A DNA stretch of 64,000 nt, taken from contig JAFWYA010000068.1 in the NCBI GenBank assembly GCA_017517815.1, positions 1 to 64,000 on the forward strand, written 5' to 3'. Positions 43,584-52,703 of the stretch are shown here, piece by piece. Position numbers and translations under genes: made by a program. Under the pieces are notes generated by a model that ran no database searches, was not told the origin of the DNA, and saw nothing but the letters and a program-made list of their open reading frames with translations. Source of the DNA: Clostridia bacterium. Lineage in GTDB: Bacteria; Bacillota_A; Clostridia; Christensenellales; Aristaeellaceae. How positions within the stretch are numbered: position 1 is the first letter of the stretch; each line of letters starts with the position of its first letter.

Positions 43584-44675
43584 ATGCAACAGTATCGTGT
43601 AGGCATTGTCGGCGCAACGGGCATGGTAGGCCAGCGCTTTGCGCTGCTTTTGAAGGACCATCCCTGGTTCAAGGTCACCTGTGTGGCGGCCAGCAGCCGC
43701 TCTGCAGGTAAAACATATGCCGAGGCCATAGGCAGCCGCTGGGCTTTTGAGGACACGCCCATTCCGGAGAACATTGCAAATCTGACCGTGCTGGACGCTG
43801 CGGAAGTGGAAAAGATCGCCGAGCTGGTGGACTTTGTGTTCTGCGCCGTTGATATGAAGAAGGATGAGATCCGCGCGCTGGAGGAACGCTATGCAAAGGC
43901 GGAGATTCCCGTCGTCAGCAACAACAGCGCTAACCGTCACACCCCCGATGTACCCATGCTGATCCCCGAGATCAACGGCGACCATGCTGCCATCATCGAA
44001 GCACAGCGCAAGCGTCTGGGCACCAAGGTCGGCTTTATTGCCGTCAAGCCCAACTGCTCCATCCAGAGCTATGTGCCCGCCCTGTGGCCCCTGCGCGAGT
44101 TTGAGCCCGAGCAGGTCATGGTGTGCACCTATCAGGCCATCAGCGGCGCGGGCAAGACCTTCCGCACCTGGCCCGAAATGGTCGACAATGTCATTCCCTA
44201 CATTGGCGGTGAAGACGAGAAGAGCGAGCGCGAACCGCTCAAAATTTTCGGCCATGTTGAAGGCGACGCTATTGTGGATGCTGCTGCGCCTGCCATCAGT
44301 GCGCAGTGCCTGCGCGTGGCCGCCAGCGACGGCCACATGGCTGCCGTGAGCGTGAAGTTCAAGAAGAAGCCCACCATGGAAGAGATCTTTGCGCGCTGGG
44401 AAAACTGCATGCCCCAGACCTACGGCCTGGACCTGCCTTCCGCTCCCCGCAAGTTCCTGCACTACTTTGAAGATCCCGCCCGTCCCCAGACCCGTCTGGA
44501 CCGCGAGACCGAGGGCGGCATGGCCATCTGCATCGGCCGTCTGCGCGAGGACCCGGTGATGGATTACAAGTTTGTATGCCTCAGCCACAACACCCTGCGC
44601 GGTGCTGCCGGCGGCGGCGTGCTCAGCGCTGAATACCTGTGCAAGATGGGCTACATTCCCAAGAAGGACGTCTGA
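43584..44675 (+). CDS. asd: Aspartate-semialdehyde dehydrogenase
   Basis: A 363-residue enzyme that reduces aspartyl-phosphate to aspartate semialdehyde with NADPH. GATGMVGQRF is the nucleotide loop and Cys158 in KPNCSIQ the active nucleophile; SGAGKT and EGDA also match. The sequence has the features of the archaeal/fungal-type Asd (length over 350) rather than the short bacterial form. The ATG at 43584 has GGAGG 8 bases upstream; an open frame 11 codons longer lacks a site. It is first in an operon with dapA and dapB. Confidence 0.95.
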   Translation: MQQYRVGIVGATGMVGQRFALLLKDHPWFKVTCVAASSRSAGKTYAEAIGSRWAFEDTPIPENIANLTVLDAAEVEKIAELVDFVFCAVDMKKDEIRALEERYAKAEIPVVSNNSANRHTPDVPMLIPEINGDHAAIIEAQRKRLGTKVGFIAVKPNCSIQSYVPALWPLREFEPEQVMVCTYQAISGAGKTFRTWPEMVDNVIPYIGGEDEKSEREPLKIFGHVEGDAIVDAAAPAISAQCLRVAASDGHMAAVSVKFKKKPTMEEIFARWENCMPQTYGLDLPSAPRKFLHYFEDPARPQTRLDRETEGGMAICIGRLREDPVMDYKFVCLSHNTLRGAAGGGVLSAEYLCKMGYIPKKDV

Positions 44676-44698
44676 TTTTTTCAGGAGGCTGAATATCC

Positions 44699-45589
44699 AT
44701 GCGTGAGCCTTTGTTCCGTGGCAGCGCCACGGCGCTCATCACTCCCATGCGCGACGGCAAGGTAGACGTGGCGGCGCTCAACCGTCTGGTCTACATGCAA
44801 ATCGCCGGCGGCACTTCGGCGCTGGTTGCCTGCGGCACCACGGGCGAGCCCTCCACGCTTTCGGCGGAGGAACGCGAGCTGGTCGTGCGCGAAACCGTCG
44901 CTGCAGCCCGCGGGCAGATTCCTGTCATTTGCGGCACAGGCAGCAATAACACGCAGGCGGTCATTGAAAATGAAAAGCGATTCCGTGACTTGGGCTGCGC
45001 GGCCCAGCTGGTGGTAACGCCCTATTACAACAAAACCACGCAGGAGGGGCTCTACGCCCACTTCATGCACATCGCTGAAAACACTGAGCTGCCCATCATC
45101 GTGTACAACGTGCCGGGCCGCACCAATCTGGACATCGCTCCCGAGACGCTCAGCCGCCTTTGCGAAAGCGGCCGCTTCGTCGCCCTGAAGGAAAGCAGCT
45201 ACGACCTGCCCCGGGTGATGGAAAAGATGAACGTCGTTGAGGGAAAGATGGACGTATACTGCGGCAATGACGACATGGTCTATCCCATGATGGCGCTGGG
45301 CGCACAGGGTGTGATCTCGGTTGCGTCCAACGTGGCCCCGATGCTGATGAGCGATATGACTGAAAGCTGGCTGCACGGCGATCACGACCGTGCACGCAAG
45401 CTGCAGTTGGAAGCGCTGCCGCTGGTGCGTGCGCTGTTTAACGAGGTCAGCCCCATCCCTTGCAAGTTCGCCATGGCACTCATGGGACTTTGCGACGAGG
45501 AAATGCGTCTGCCGCTGATTCCTGCCGGTGAAAAAACCCGCGAAATGATGCGCAGCGCGCTCAGCGGCCTGCAGCTCATTCAGAACTGA
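44699..45589 (+). CDS. dapA: 4-hydroxy-tetrahydrodipicolinate synthase
   Basis: A 296-residue enzyme that condenses pyruvate with aspartate semialdehyde. The Schiff-base lysine is Lys164 (VALKESSYD). CGTTGEPSTLS and YNVPGRTN carry the pyruvate-binding threonines and the catalytic tyrosine. Length is normal. CAGGAGG precedes ATG 44699, 23 bases after asd. The product feeds DapB next door, toward diaminopimelate for peptidoglycan and lysine. Confidence 0.97.
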   Translation: MREPLFRGSATALITPMRDGKVDVAALNRLVYMQIAGGTSALVACGTTGEPSTLSAEERELVVRETVAAARGQIPVICGTGSNNTQAVIENEKRFRDLGCAAQLVVTPYYNKTTQEGLYAHFMHIAENTELPIIVYNVPGRTNLDIAPETLSRLCESGRFVALKESSYDLPRVMEKMNVVEGKMDVYCGNDDMVYPMMALGAQGVISVASNVAPMLMSDMTESWLHGDHDRARKLQLEALPLVRALFNEVSPIPCKFAMALMGLCDEEMRLPLIPAGEKTREMMRSALSGLQLIQN

Positions 45590-45602
45590 CGGAGGATAAA
45601 CC

Positions 45603-46361
45603 ATGCAAATGATCATTGGCGGCGCTCTGGGCCGCATGGGCCGCGAGCTCTCCCTTGCGGCAGAGGCCGCGGGCGTAGGCATTGCCTGCGGCGTGGACGT
45701 TGCCTATACCGGGCAGCCCGTGTGCTATCCGGTGGTCACCGGCTTTGAACAGGTGAAGGAAACGGCGGACGTGATTGTGGACTTTTCCCGTCCGGAAGCG
45801 CTGCCGGAGCTTTTGAAGCTGGCAGTGGACAACAAAATGCCCGTGGTGCTGTGCGCCACGGGCTATACCGATGAGGAAATCGCCATGATCGGCGAGGCGG
45901 CGGAGCATATTCCGGTGCTGCGCAGCGCCAATATGAGCCTTGGTGTCAACGTGCTGTGCGAACTGGTTCGCATGGCGGCGCGCACGCTGGAGGGCTTTGA
46001 CATCGAGATCGTCGAAAAGCATCACCGCATGAAGGTGGACAGCCCCAGCGGTACTGCGCTCATGCTCTATGATGCGGCGCAAAAGGAAAAAGGCCCCGAA
46101 ACGGAGCCTTTGTACGGGCGCTATGGCCGCACTCAAAAGCGTACGGATGGTGAAATCGGCATCCATGCGGTGCGCGGCGGCACAGTGACCGGCGAGCACG
46201 AGGTGGGCTTCTACGGCAACGGCGAGCAGGTGGTGCTTACGCACCGTGCTGAAAACCGTGCGCTGTTTGCACAGGGTGCGCTGAAGGCTGCACGCTGGCT
46301 GGCGGACAAGCCTGCCGGGCTTTACTCCATGCGCGACGTCGTGCTGGCGATGCTGGGTTAA
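45603..46361 (+). CDS. dapB: 4-hydroxy-tetrahydrodipicolinate reductase
   Basis: A 252-residue NAD(P)H-dependent reductase. GGALGRMGRE is the nucleotide loop and EKHHRMKVDSPSGTA carries the catalytic histidines and lysine. GGAGG is about 8 bases before ATG 45603, 13 bases after dapA. Its last codons overlap the end of the converging XRE gene (TTAA shared at 46358-46361), with no terminator between them. Confidence 0.96.
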   Translation: MQMIIGGALGRMGRELSLAAEAAGVGIACGVDVAYTGQPVCYPVVTGFEQVKETADVIVDFSRPEALPELLKLAVDNKMPVVLCATGYTDEEIAMIGEAAEHIPVLRSANMSLGVNVLCELVRMAARTLEGFDIEIVEKHHRMKVDSPSGTALMLYDAAQKEKGPETEPLYGRYGRTQKRTDGEIGIHAVRGGTVTGEHEVGFYGNGEQVVLTHRAENRALFAQGALKAARWLADKPAGLYSMRDVVLAMLG

Positions 46362-46705
46362 TCTTCCTGCTCAGGCTGCTCGGGCACAGGGGCATTCCAT
46401 TTATCCAGCTGCCCCTGCAGCGCGCTGAGGATCTCCTGCATGGCGGTGCGCTGATTTGCGTTGAGATGGTGAGGGATGGAAGCCTTTTCCACAGAGGTAA
46501 GGCTGTCGGCAAGCAGAAAATCTGCCGATACGTCCATCACATTGGCCAGTTCCACCAGCGTGTCAATGCTGGACTTTCGCGAACCGCGCTCGATATGGCC
46601 AATAAAGGACGTGCTTACACCGATGGCCTCGGCCAACTGCTCCTGCGTCCAGCCCATGGCTTTGCGCTTGTTGCGGATTCGGTTTCCCAGAAGAATATAA
46701 TCCAT
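46358..46705 (-). CDS. XRE-family helix-turn-helix regulator
   Basis: A 115-residue protein with a Cro/C1-type helix-turn-helix at about residues 8-62 (RNKRKAMGWTQEQLAEAIGVSTSFIGHIERG) and an acidic helical C-terminus. It probably dimerises and represses, but no target is evident in the window. The ATG at 46705 has GGAAAGGAAT upstream. It converges on dapB with a four-base overlap of the stops, so transcription of either gene runs antisense into the other. Confidence 0.9.
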   Translation of the reverse strand: MDYILLGNRIRNKRKAMGWTQEQLAEAIGVSTSFIGHIERGSRKSSIDTLVELANVMDVSADFLLADSLTSVEKASIPHHLNANQRTAMQEILSALQGQLDKWNAPVPEQPEQED

Positions 46706-46829
46706 ATGACCATTCCTTTCCGGAACCTGAACAGAAGGGGTTGTGTGGTTGTTATCTTACCCCAAAAACCGCAAAACAGACAGCGACTATAAGAAATATA
46801 AAATTCTGTTTGTAGCAATATAAAATAAC

Positions 46830-46870
46830 AAAAAGAAACCTGCTGTTTCCGCTTGGAACAGCAGGTTTCT
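46830..46870 (-). terminator. Terminator after the DegV gene
   Basis: On the minus strand AGAAACCTGCTGTTCC, loop AAGC, GGAAACAGCAGGTTTCT with a one-base bulge, then TTTTTG. Confidence 0.78.
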
Positions 46871-46893
46871 TTCAATTGGGTTTCTTTCAATTG
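46864..46893. repeat. Perfect 15-bp tandem duplication
   Basis: GGTTTCTTTCAATTG occurs twice back to back (46864-46878 and 46879-46893), between the DegV stop and its terminator. Half of the first copy is in the terminator stem. It looks like a replication-slippage product. Confidence 0.7.
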
Positions 46894-46895
46894 TT

Positions 46896-47774
46896 TCAGC
46901 AGGGACGCTCCTTGCCGAAGTAGCATACGGCAACGGTGCCGGGGCCGCAGTGAGCGCCGATGACCGGACCGACATACCAGGTTTGGATCTCAGGCAGGTC
47001 GGGCAGTTTTTCACGCAGCTGCTTTTCCACGCGGGCGGCGTCCTCGGGAGCATCGGCATGGATGATGACCGGCATGGCATTAGCGGGATCGTCGATGTTT
47101 TCAACCGCTTTGTCCACGATCAGGCGCAGGGCGCTCTTGCGGCCGCGCACCTTGTCGGTGCTGACCAGCTTGCCCTCTTTGTTTTCGGTGATGATGGGCT
47201 TGAGATCCAGCAGGGTACCCATGGTGGCGGCCATCGCGCCGATGCGGCCGCCGCGGCGCAGATACTTCAGGTCGTCAACGGTGAACCACGCCTGGGCGCG
47301 GAATTTGTTGTCCTCCACCCACTGGGCCACTTCTTCCATGGTTTTGCCCTGGCGGTACAGCTCATGCGCCTTAAGGATGAGGATGGCCTGCGGAGCGGAA
47401 ATGCTGAGCGTGTCCACCACGATCATTTTACGCTCGGGATACTTTTCAAGCAGCTCTTCGCGGGCGGCGTAGATGTTGTTGATGGTGCCGGACAGCTGGC
47501 TGGAGAAGGCGATGAACAGAATGTCCTGCCCGCGCTCAAAAATGGGCTCGAAGATCTCCAGATACGCGCCCAGAGGCAGCAGCGACGTGCTGGGCGCAGC
47601 GCCTGCGCGCATGTTGTCAAAGTAGGCTTTCTGTCCGCCGGAACGGCCCAAATCATCGGGGTACTCCTTACCCTCGAGAATATAGGGCATGTAAACCATG
47701 GCAATGTCCAGCTCGTCCACATAGCTGAAGGGAAGGTCAGAATCCGAATCGGTCATAAAAACATAGGGATTCAT
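46896..47774 (-). CDS. DegV-family fatty-acid-binding protein
   Basis: A 292-residue protein of the DegV/FakB family, which bind a fatty acid and present it to FakA kinase. Visible motifs are MTDSDSDLP, SSQLSGTINN, VVDTLSISAPQ, a middle DDLKYLRRGGRIG and a late GAHCGPGTV. No FakA gene is in the window. The ATG at 47774 is preceded by AAGGAGGAC. It diverges from the EamA transporter. Confidence 0.93.
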   Translation of the reverse strand: MNPYVFMTDSDSDLPFSYVDELDIAMVYMPYILEGKEYPDDLGRSGGQKAYFDNMRAGAAPSTSLLPLGAYLEIFEPIFERGQDILFIAFSSQLSGTINNIYAAREELLEKYPERKMIVVDTLSISAPQAILILKAHELYRQGKTMEEVAQWVEDNKFRAQAWFTVDDLKYLRRGGRIGAMAATMGTLLDLKPIITENKEGKLVSTDKVRGRKSALRLIVDKAVENIDDPANAMPVIIHADAPEDAARVEKQLREKLPDLPEIQTWYVGPVIGAHCGPGTVAVCYFGKERPC

Positions 47775-47837
47775 TCGTTTGTCCTCCTTGCGAAAGATGG
47801 AACCAATCGGCTCCGATAAAGAAAATAAAGCACAGTT

Positions 47838-47866
47838 ATTTTACCCTTTTTGAGATTGTTTTGCAA
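47838..47866 (-). promoter_or_regulatory. Predicted promoter of the DegV gene
   Basis: On the minus strand TTGCAA (47866-47861), 17 bases, TAAAAT (47843-47838). Confidence 0.55.
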
Positions 47867-47905
47867 GTGGCATGCATGGACACAGCAAAAGTGCAGAAAA
47901 AAGCG

Positions 47906-47935
47906 TTGCGCAGGATGGGTTGGATGGGGTATAGT
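47906..47935 (+). promoter_or_regulatory. Predicted promoter of the EamA transporter
   Basis: TTGCGC at 47906-47911, 18 bases, TATAGT at 47930-47935, 35 bases before the ATG. Confidence 0.5.
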
Positions 47936-47969
47936 GTGTACTGTTACACAAACGGAAAGGGCTGACGGC

Positions 47970-48848
47970 ATGAACCGTAAACTGAGAGCCAATCTTTTAT
48001 TGGTACTTACAGCATTCATCTGGGGCGTGGCCTTCGTGGCGCAGGACGTGGCGGCTGATGCGGTGCCCCCGCTCACCTTTAACGGCCTGCGCATGACGCT
48101 GGCGGCGCTGGCCATGCTGCCCACCGTGTTTTTGACGGGCCGCCGCACACAGACAAAGATGGACGCCCCCGCCCGCAGGCAGCTGTGGCTGGGCGGCGCA
48201 TGCTGCGGTGTGATGCTGGCGCTGGGCAGCGCGTTTCAGCAGCTGGGTATCACCCTTGGAACAGGCGCAGGCAAGGCCGGGTTTATCACGGCGCTTTACA
48301 TTGTGCTGGTGCCGCTGATGGGCATTTTCTGGGGCAGGCGCATCGGCAAAATGGTGTGGATCGCCGTTGCCCTCAGCGTAACAGGCCTGTACTTCCTGTG
48401 CATGCAGGGCAGCTTTTCCATCGACCCGGGCGACGGCATGCTCATTCTGTGCGCGCTGAGCTATTCCGGTCACATTCTGGTGGTGGACTACTTCAGCCGC
48501 CGGACCGACTGCGTGAAGATGAGCTGCATTCAGTTTGCAGTATGCGCGCTCATCTGCCTGCTGGGAGCCGCCGCGCTGGAACAGCCTTCCTGGAACGGCG
48601 TGATAAAGAGCGTTGTTCCCATCCTGTATGCGGGCGTGCTCAGCGGCGCAGTGGGCTATACATTGCAGATCCTTGCCCAGCGCGACGCGGAACCCACCAT
48701 TGCTTCGCTTTTGATGTCGCTGGAAAGCGTGTTTGCCGTGCTGGCAGGCTGGGTCCTGCTGGGGGACGCCCTCAGCCTGCGCGAGCTGACCGGCTGCGTG
48801 CTGATGATGGGCGGTATCGTGCTGGCGCAGCTGCCTGAAAAACAATAA
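47970..48848 (+). CDS. EamA/DMT-superfamily transporter
   Basis: A 292-residue membrane protein with ten helices in two EamA repeats (AFIWGVAFVAQDVAADAVPPLTFNGLRM opens the first; ILYAGVLSGAVGYTLQILAQRDAEPTIASLLMSLESVFAVLAGW is in the second). Such proteins export amino acids or other metabolites. The start is ATG 47970 with GGAAAGG 9 bases upstream; the open frame continuing upstream has no start site. A terminator follows. Confidence 0.92.
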   Translation: MNRKLRANLLLVLTAFIWGVAFVAQDVAADAVPPLTFNGLRMTLAALAMLPTVFLTGRRTQTKMDAPARRQLWLGGACCGVMLALGSAFQQLGITLGTGAGKAGFITALYIVLVPLMGIFWGRRIGKMVWIAVALSVTGLYFLCMQGSFSIDPGDGMLILCALSYSGHILVVDYFSRRTDCVKMSCIQFAVCALICLLGAAALEQPSWNGVIKSVVPILYAGVLSGAVGYTLQILAQRDAEPTIASLLMSLESVFAVLAGWVLLGDALSLRELTGCVLMMGGIVLAQLPEKQ

Positions 48849-48854
48849 GAAAAT

Positions 48855-48885
48855 AACGCTTTGCGGTTGCAAAGCGTTTCTTTTT
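48855..48885 (+). terminator. Terminator after the EamA transporter
   Basis: AACGCTTTGC, loop GGTT, GCAAAGCGTT, then TCTTTTT. It overlaps the -35 region of the next promoter. Confidence 0.85.
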
Positions 48886-48895
48886 GCAGTATAAT
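48867..48895 (+). promoter_or_regulatory. Promoter of the DUF134-NifX gene
   Basis: TTGCAA at 48867-48872, 17 bases, consensus TATAAT at 48890-48895. The -35 box lies inside the preceding terminator. Confidence 0.6.
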
Positions 48896-48927
48896 CGACA
48901 TATGACGGAAATGAAAGGAGGGCTTCC

Positions 48928-49704
48928 ATGCCCAGACCGCGCCGCTGCCGCCGAATCTGCCGCGAGCCCGAGTATGTACAGTTTATACCCGACGGCATTG
49001 CATCAGAAGACACAGTCACGCTGCTTTTGGATGAGTTTGAGGCCATCCGTCTTGTGGATCATCTGTGCATGACCCATGAACAGTGTGCTGCTCTGATGGA
49101 TGTTTCGCGCACCACGGTTACGGAGATCTACGAGCGCGCACGACGTAAGGTGGCCGACTGTCTGGTCAATGGCAAGCGCCTGTACATTGCCGGCGGAGAA
49201 TATCGTTTGTGCAATGGTTCCGCCCAATGCCCGCGTCATGTGAACGGGCAGACTTTGATACCAGTTGAGAAAGGAGAAAGGTTTATGAGAATTGCAGTAA
49301 CGTATGAAAACGGAAATGTCTTCCAGCATTTTGGCCATACGACCCATTTTGCTTTGTATGATTGTGAGGACGGACAAATCGTATCCAGCGTGGTAGTGCC
49401 CACACTGGGCAGCGGCCACGGCGCGCTGGCGGGCTTCCTGAAGAACAGTCGCGTGGACGTGTTGATCTGCGGCGGCATCGGCGGCGGAGCACAGCAGGCG
49501 CTGAAAGAGGCTGGCATCCAGCTCTATGGCGGCGTGCAGGGCGAATGCCAGGCGGCTGTCGAGGCTTTTGTGGCCGGTAAGCTGAACTATGACCCGGACG
49601 CCCGCTGCGATCACCACGATCACGGCGAACACACCTGCGGTGAGCACACTTGCGGTGAGCACACCTGCGGTGGGCACGATCGCGGAGGCAGCTGCCATCA
49701 CTGA
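48928..49704 (+). CDS. DUF134 helix-turn-helix / NifX-type cluster-binding fusion
   Basis: A 258-residue fusion. Residues 1-110 are a DUF134 domain (PRPRRCRRI, then a helix-turn-helix at MTHEQCAALMDVSRTTVTEIYERAR). Residues 120-225 are a NifX/NifB-type Fe-S or FeMo-cluster-binding domain (MRIAVTYENGNVFQHFG, VLICGGIGGGA). The tail has three copies of GEHTC and other His/Cys residues, and probably binds metal. No nitrogenase genes are nearby. AAGGAG at 49271-49276 and the in-frame ATG 49285 form a complete internal start just before the second domain. AAAGGAGGG precedes ATG 48928. Confidence 0.88.
   Translation: MPRPRRCRRICREPEYVQFIPDGIASEDTVTLLLDEFEAIRLVDHLCMTHEQCAALMDVSRTTVTEIYERARRKVADCLVNGKRLYIAGGEYRLCNGSAQCPRHVNGQTLIPVEKGERFMRIAVTYENGNVFQHFGHTTHFALYDCEDGQIVSSVVVPTLGSGHGALAGFLKNSRVDVLICGGIGGGAQQALKEAGIQLYGGVQGECQAAVEAFVAGKLNYDPDARCDHHDHGEHTCGEHTCGEHTCGGHDRGGSCHH
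49285..49704 (+). other. Possible internal translation start giving the NifX domain alone
   Basis: AAGGAG (49271-49276) stands 8 bases before the in-frame ATG 49285, and the product would begin MRIAVTYENG, a typical start for a free NifX-type protein of 139 residues. The site may be a relic of fusion between two genes or may be used to make both forms. Confidence 0.45.
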
Positions 49705-49710
49705 TCATAT

Positions 49711-49741
49711 AAAAACACCTTCCAATGCGGAAGGTGTTTTT
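49711..49741 (+). terminator. Bidirectional terminator after the DUF134-NifX gene
   Basis: AAAAACACCTTCC, loop AATGC, GGAAGGTGTTTTT: a perfect 13-bp stem with A and T tracts, shared with the converging MATE gene. Confidence 0.88.
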
Positions 49742-49744
49742 GGT

Positions 49745-51154
49745 TTATCCCAGTTTAATGTCCAGCCATTTGCCCTGACGCACGCGGCGGCCCAGCAGCT
49801 GGTTGCGGATGACGGCGTCCAGCAGGAAAGCCAGCCACGGGCCCAGCACTGCCAGCTGCCAGCCGGGCAGCAGATGATTGAGCGGGTAGCAGAACACCCA
49901 TGTGAGAATGGGGCGCAGAAGCGTTACGCTCAACAGCGCGCACATGGCCACATACTTTACGTCGCCTGCACCACGCAGCGTACCGGAACGCACCACGCGC
50001 CCGTTTTGCGCAATCATGGATGCAATGACCAAATACAGCGAAAGCGTTACGCTGTAGATGATTTCCTCCTCGTTGGTGAACAAAAGCGCGATCTGACGGC
50101 TGAACAGGGTGATGACCAGCATCAGCCCCAGCGCGACGATTACGCCCATACGGTAGGCTACGCCTGCGTGCGCCATGGCCAGATCCTTGCGCTTTGCGCC
50201 CAGACTCTGGCCAACCAGCGATGTGCCGGCTGTGCCCACGCCGTCTCCCAGCGTGAAGGAAAGCGACGTGACCTGACCGACGATCTGGTAAGCGGCGAAG
50301 GCGTTGGTTCCGATGCCCGCGATCAGCCGGGCAAGGATCAGGAAGCCTGCACGCAGACACACAGCCTCCACCATAGAGCTGGAGCCCACCTTCGTCAGGC
50401 CGCTCAGGGTGAGGCGGTCAAAGCGCGGCAGGGCCAGATGATAATATCCGCCCTTTTGAAGCACCACGGCGATACAGATGAAGCTGGCTGTGACGGTGCC
50501 GCACAGCGTGGCGATGGCAGCGCCCCGCACGCCCAGCGCCGGGAAGCCCAGCTTGCCGTTGATGAGCACATAGTTAAGGCAGACGTTGATAAGATTGGCG
50601 GTGATGTTGGTGGTCATGGTCACGCGTGTTTTGCCGATGGCGCGCATGGCTGCGCAGATGCACAGCTGCCAGCACGACGGCAGGAAGCCCAGCGCAATGA
50701 TGCGGAAATACGTCACGCTCAATTCGAGGGTCTCCTCGTTTGCACCGCCCAGCTTCATCAGCCATTCCGCGCCGAAATAGCCGAGCAGCGTCATCACAGC
50801 GCCGATCACTGTGATGATGGCCAGCGACTGATTCAGGCAGGAATTGGCGCCTGTCTGGTCATGTGCGCCCTTGCGCCTGGCACACAGCGCCGTGGTGCCG
50901 ATACACAGCGCCTGCGCCAGCACCAGCATGATCATGCGCGGCTGGTTGGTGAGGCCTACGGCAGCAATGGCCGCTGCACCCAGTGTGCCAACCATCATGG
51001 TATCCACCGAGCTGATGATGCTCAAAAGCGCGCCTTCCACCGTGGACGGCCATGCGATGGCAAGGGTTTTGCGGTACAGCTGTTTGAGCGTAGCATCGTC
51101 AACAGGCCTGCCTTCATGATCCTTCACGCCCAGCAGCTTTTGAAATAAACTCAT
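49745..51154 (-). CDS. MATE-family efflux transporter
   Basis: A 469-residue MATE protein with about 12 helices (SVDTMMVGTLGAAAIAAVGLTNQPRM near residue 50). It starts at ATG 51154 with GAAAGGACG upstream, 15 bases after the stop of another MATE gene on the same strand, so both are probably on one transcript. The two proteins differ clearly in sequence. Substrate unknown. Confidence 0.92.
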   Translation of the reverse strand: MSLFQKLLGVKDHEGRPVDDATLKQLYRKTLAIAWPSTVEGALLSIISSVDTMMVGTLGAAAIAAVGLTNQPRMIMLVLAQALCIGTTALCARRKGAHDQTGANSCLNQSLAIITVIGAVMTLLGYFGAEWLMKLGGANEETLELSVTYFRIIALGFLPSCWQLCICAAMRAIGKTRVTMTTNITANLINVCLNYVLINGKLGFPALGVRGAAIATLCGTVTASFICIAVVLQKGGYYHLALPRFDRLTLSGLTKVGSSSMVEAVCLRAGFLILARLIAGIGTNAFAAYQIVGQVTSLSFTLGDGVGTAGTSLVGQSLGAKRKDLAMAHAGVAYRMGVIVALGLMLVITLFSRQIALLFTNEEEIIYSVTLSLYLVIASMIAQNGRVVRSGTLRGAGDVKYVAMCALLSVTLLRPILTWVFCYPLNHLLPGWQLAVLGPWLAFLLDAVIRNQLLGRRVRQGKWLDIKLG

Positions 51155-51169
51155 GTTGCGTCCTTTCTG

Positions 51170-52504
51170 TCAGATGGCGGGAGCCTGTTCAGCCGTGCGG
51201 TACAGGGAAGAGCGGCGGTAGAACACCGTCAGCAGCAGCGAAGCCATGATCCAGCCGGCGGGATAGGCCAGCGAGATCCAGAAAAGCGAATTGCCAAGCA
51301 GACGCACAGTAAACAGGTACATCTGCCGGAAGGCCACAAACGAGAACAGCAGCACAAACATGGGCGTTTTGGCATTGCCGATGCCGCGCAGCGCGCCGGC
51401 GTAGGTCTGGTTGAAGCAGGTGGTGATGTAGAACGGGGAGATCAGCGTGATGAAGCGCACGGCATATTCCACCACAGCCGGGTCGGTGGTGAACAGATGC
51501 GTGAAATTGCGCGCGAACAGGATCATCAAAATGCTCAGTACCGCCGTAACAGCTACCGACATGATCTGCGCCTGCTTCACACCCTCGCGGGCGCGGCTCA
51601 TCTGTTTTGCGCCAAAGTTCTGCCCCACGAATGTGGTGGAGGCCATCGCAATGGACTGCGCAGGCACAAACAGGAAGGAATCCAGCTTGCTGTAGGTGGA
51701 CCAGCCCGCCATGCATGCAGCGCCGAAGTAATTGATATAGCTTTGCACAAATACATTGGAAAAGCCCGTCAGCGCCTGCTGCAGGCCGCTGGGCAGACCA
51801 ATGGAGAGAATGCGCTTGAGCGTGGAAACATCCAGCCGCACCTCGCGCCAGTGAATGCCGTAGGACGCGCGGTCGCGCGTGAGCACCACCAACACCAGCA
51901 CAGCCGAAACAGCCTGCGCAAGGATGGTGGCGTAGGCCACGCCCTCCACGCCCATGCCGAAGCCGATGACAAACAGCAGGTCAAACAGGGTGTTGAGCAC
52001 GGCGGAGAAGCACAGGAAATACAGCGGACGGCGCGAATCGCCCACGGCGCGCAGAATGCCTGAGCCCATGTTGTAAAGCAGCAGCCCCACCAGACCGGAC
52101 AGGTAAATGTTCAGATAGGTTTTGGCCTCGTCATACACGTCGGCAGGCGTGTCCATCATGCGCAGCAGCGGATCTACCAGCACCATGCCCAGCACCGTTG
52201 CGATCACCGACAGAATAAACGTCAGCGCCAGCGTAGTGTGTACGGCCAAACGCAGTTTTTTGTAGTCATGCGCGCCGTAACACTGCGAAATGATAACGCT
52301 GGAACCCATCGACAATCCGGCCGAAAAGCCTACCAGCGTGTTGATAATGCTGGAGGTGCTGCCCACGGCGGCAAGCGCTTCCTTACCCACAAACTGGCCA
52401 ACCACAATGATATCCACCGTGTTGTACAACTGCTGGAAGCACAGGCCGATCATCATCGGGATGGAGAAAAAAACAAGATGTTTCCAGATGACGCCCTGCG
52501 TCAT
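51170..52504 (-). CDS. MATE-family efflux transporter
   Basis: A 444-residue MATE protein ([34 protein letters not shown] in the first lobe). I chose ATG 52504, which has AAGGA 7 bases upstream; a TTG at 52528 would add eight residues and lacks a ribosome site, though MATE N-termini of that length exist. It is first of a two-MATE unit and diverges from the UDP-sugar dehydrogenase gene. Substrate unknown. Confidence 0.9.
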   Translation of the reverse strand: MTQGVIWKHLVFFSIPMMIGLCFQQLYNTVDIIVVGQFVGKEALAAVGSTSSIINTLVGFSAGLSMGSSVIISQCYGAHDYKKLRLAVHTTLALTFILSVIATVLGMVLVDPLLRMMDTPADVYDEAKTYLNIYLSGLVGLLLYNMGSGILRAVGDSRRPLYFLCFSAVLNTLFDLLFVIGFGMGVEGVAYATILAQAVSAVLVLVVLTRDRASYGIHWREVRLDVSTLKRILSIGLPSGLQQALTGFSNVFVQSYINYFGAACMAGWSTYSKLDSFLFVPAQSIAMASTTFVGQNFGAKQMSRAREGVKQAQIMSVAVTAVLSILMILFARNFTHLFTTDPAVVEYAVRFITLISPFYITTCFNQTYAGALRGIGNAKTPMFVLLFSFVAFRQMYLFTVRLLGNSLFWISLAYPAGWIMASLLLTVFYRRSSLYRTAEQAPAI

Positions 52505-52631
52505 GTCCGCATCCTTCTGCCTGAACAAGCGTGCCGTAGAAAAGCCCCCTTTTGTATATGCAATCCGATTGATTCAAATCTGTCTATACAGCATAACACT
52601 TTTGGGCGGCAAGGTCAAACGGCGTGTATGG

Positions 52632-52660
52632 TTGACATGTGTGCCCAAAAAGGATATCAT
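52632..52660 (+). promoter_or_regulatory. Promoter of the UDP-sugar dehydrogenase and start of the glycan locus
   Basis: TTGACA at 52632-52637, 17 bases, TATCAT at 52655-52660, about 43 bases before the ATG. Confidence 0.68.
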
Positions 52661-52703
52661 GAAGGATAGACGCAGCAAATGCGTTCTGAAAGGGGTTATC
52701 ATC

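Noticed and set aside
49615..49680. Short CRISPR-like repeat
   Set aside because: The 15-bp units are in-frame codons for GEHTC with no spacers; they are a coding tandem repeat.
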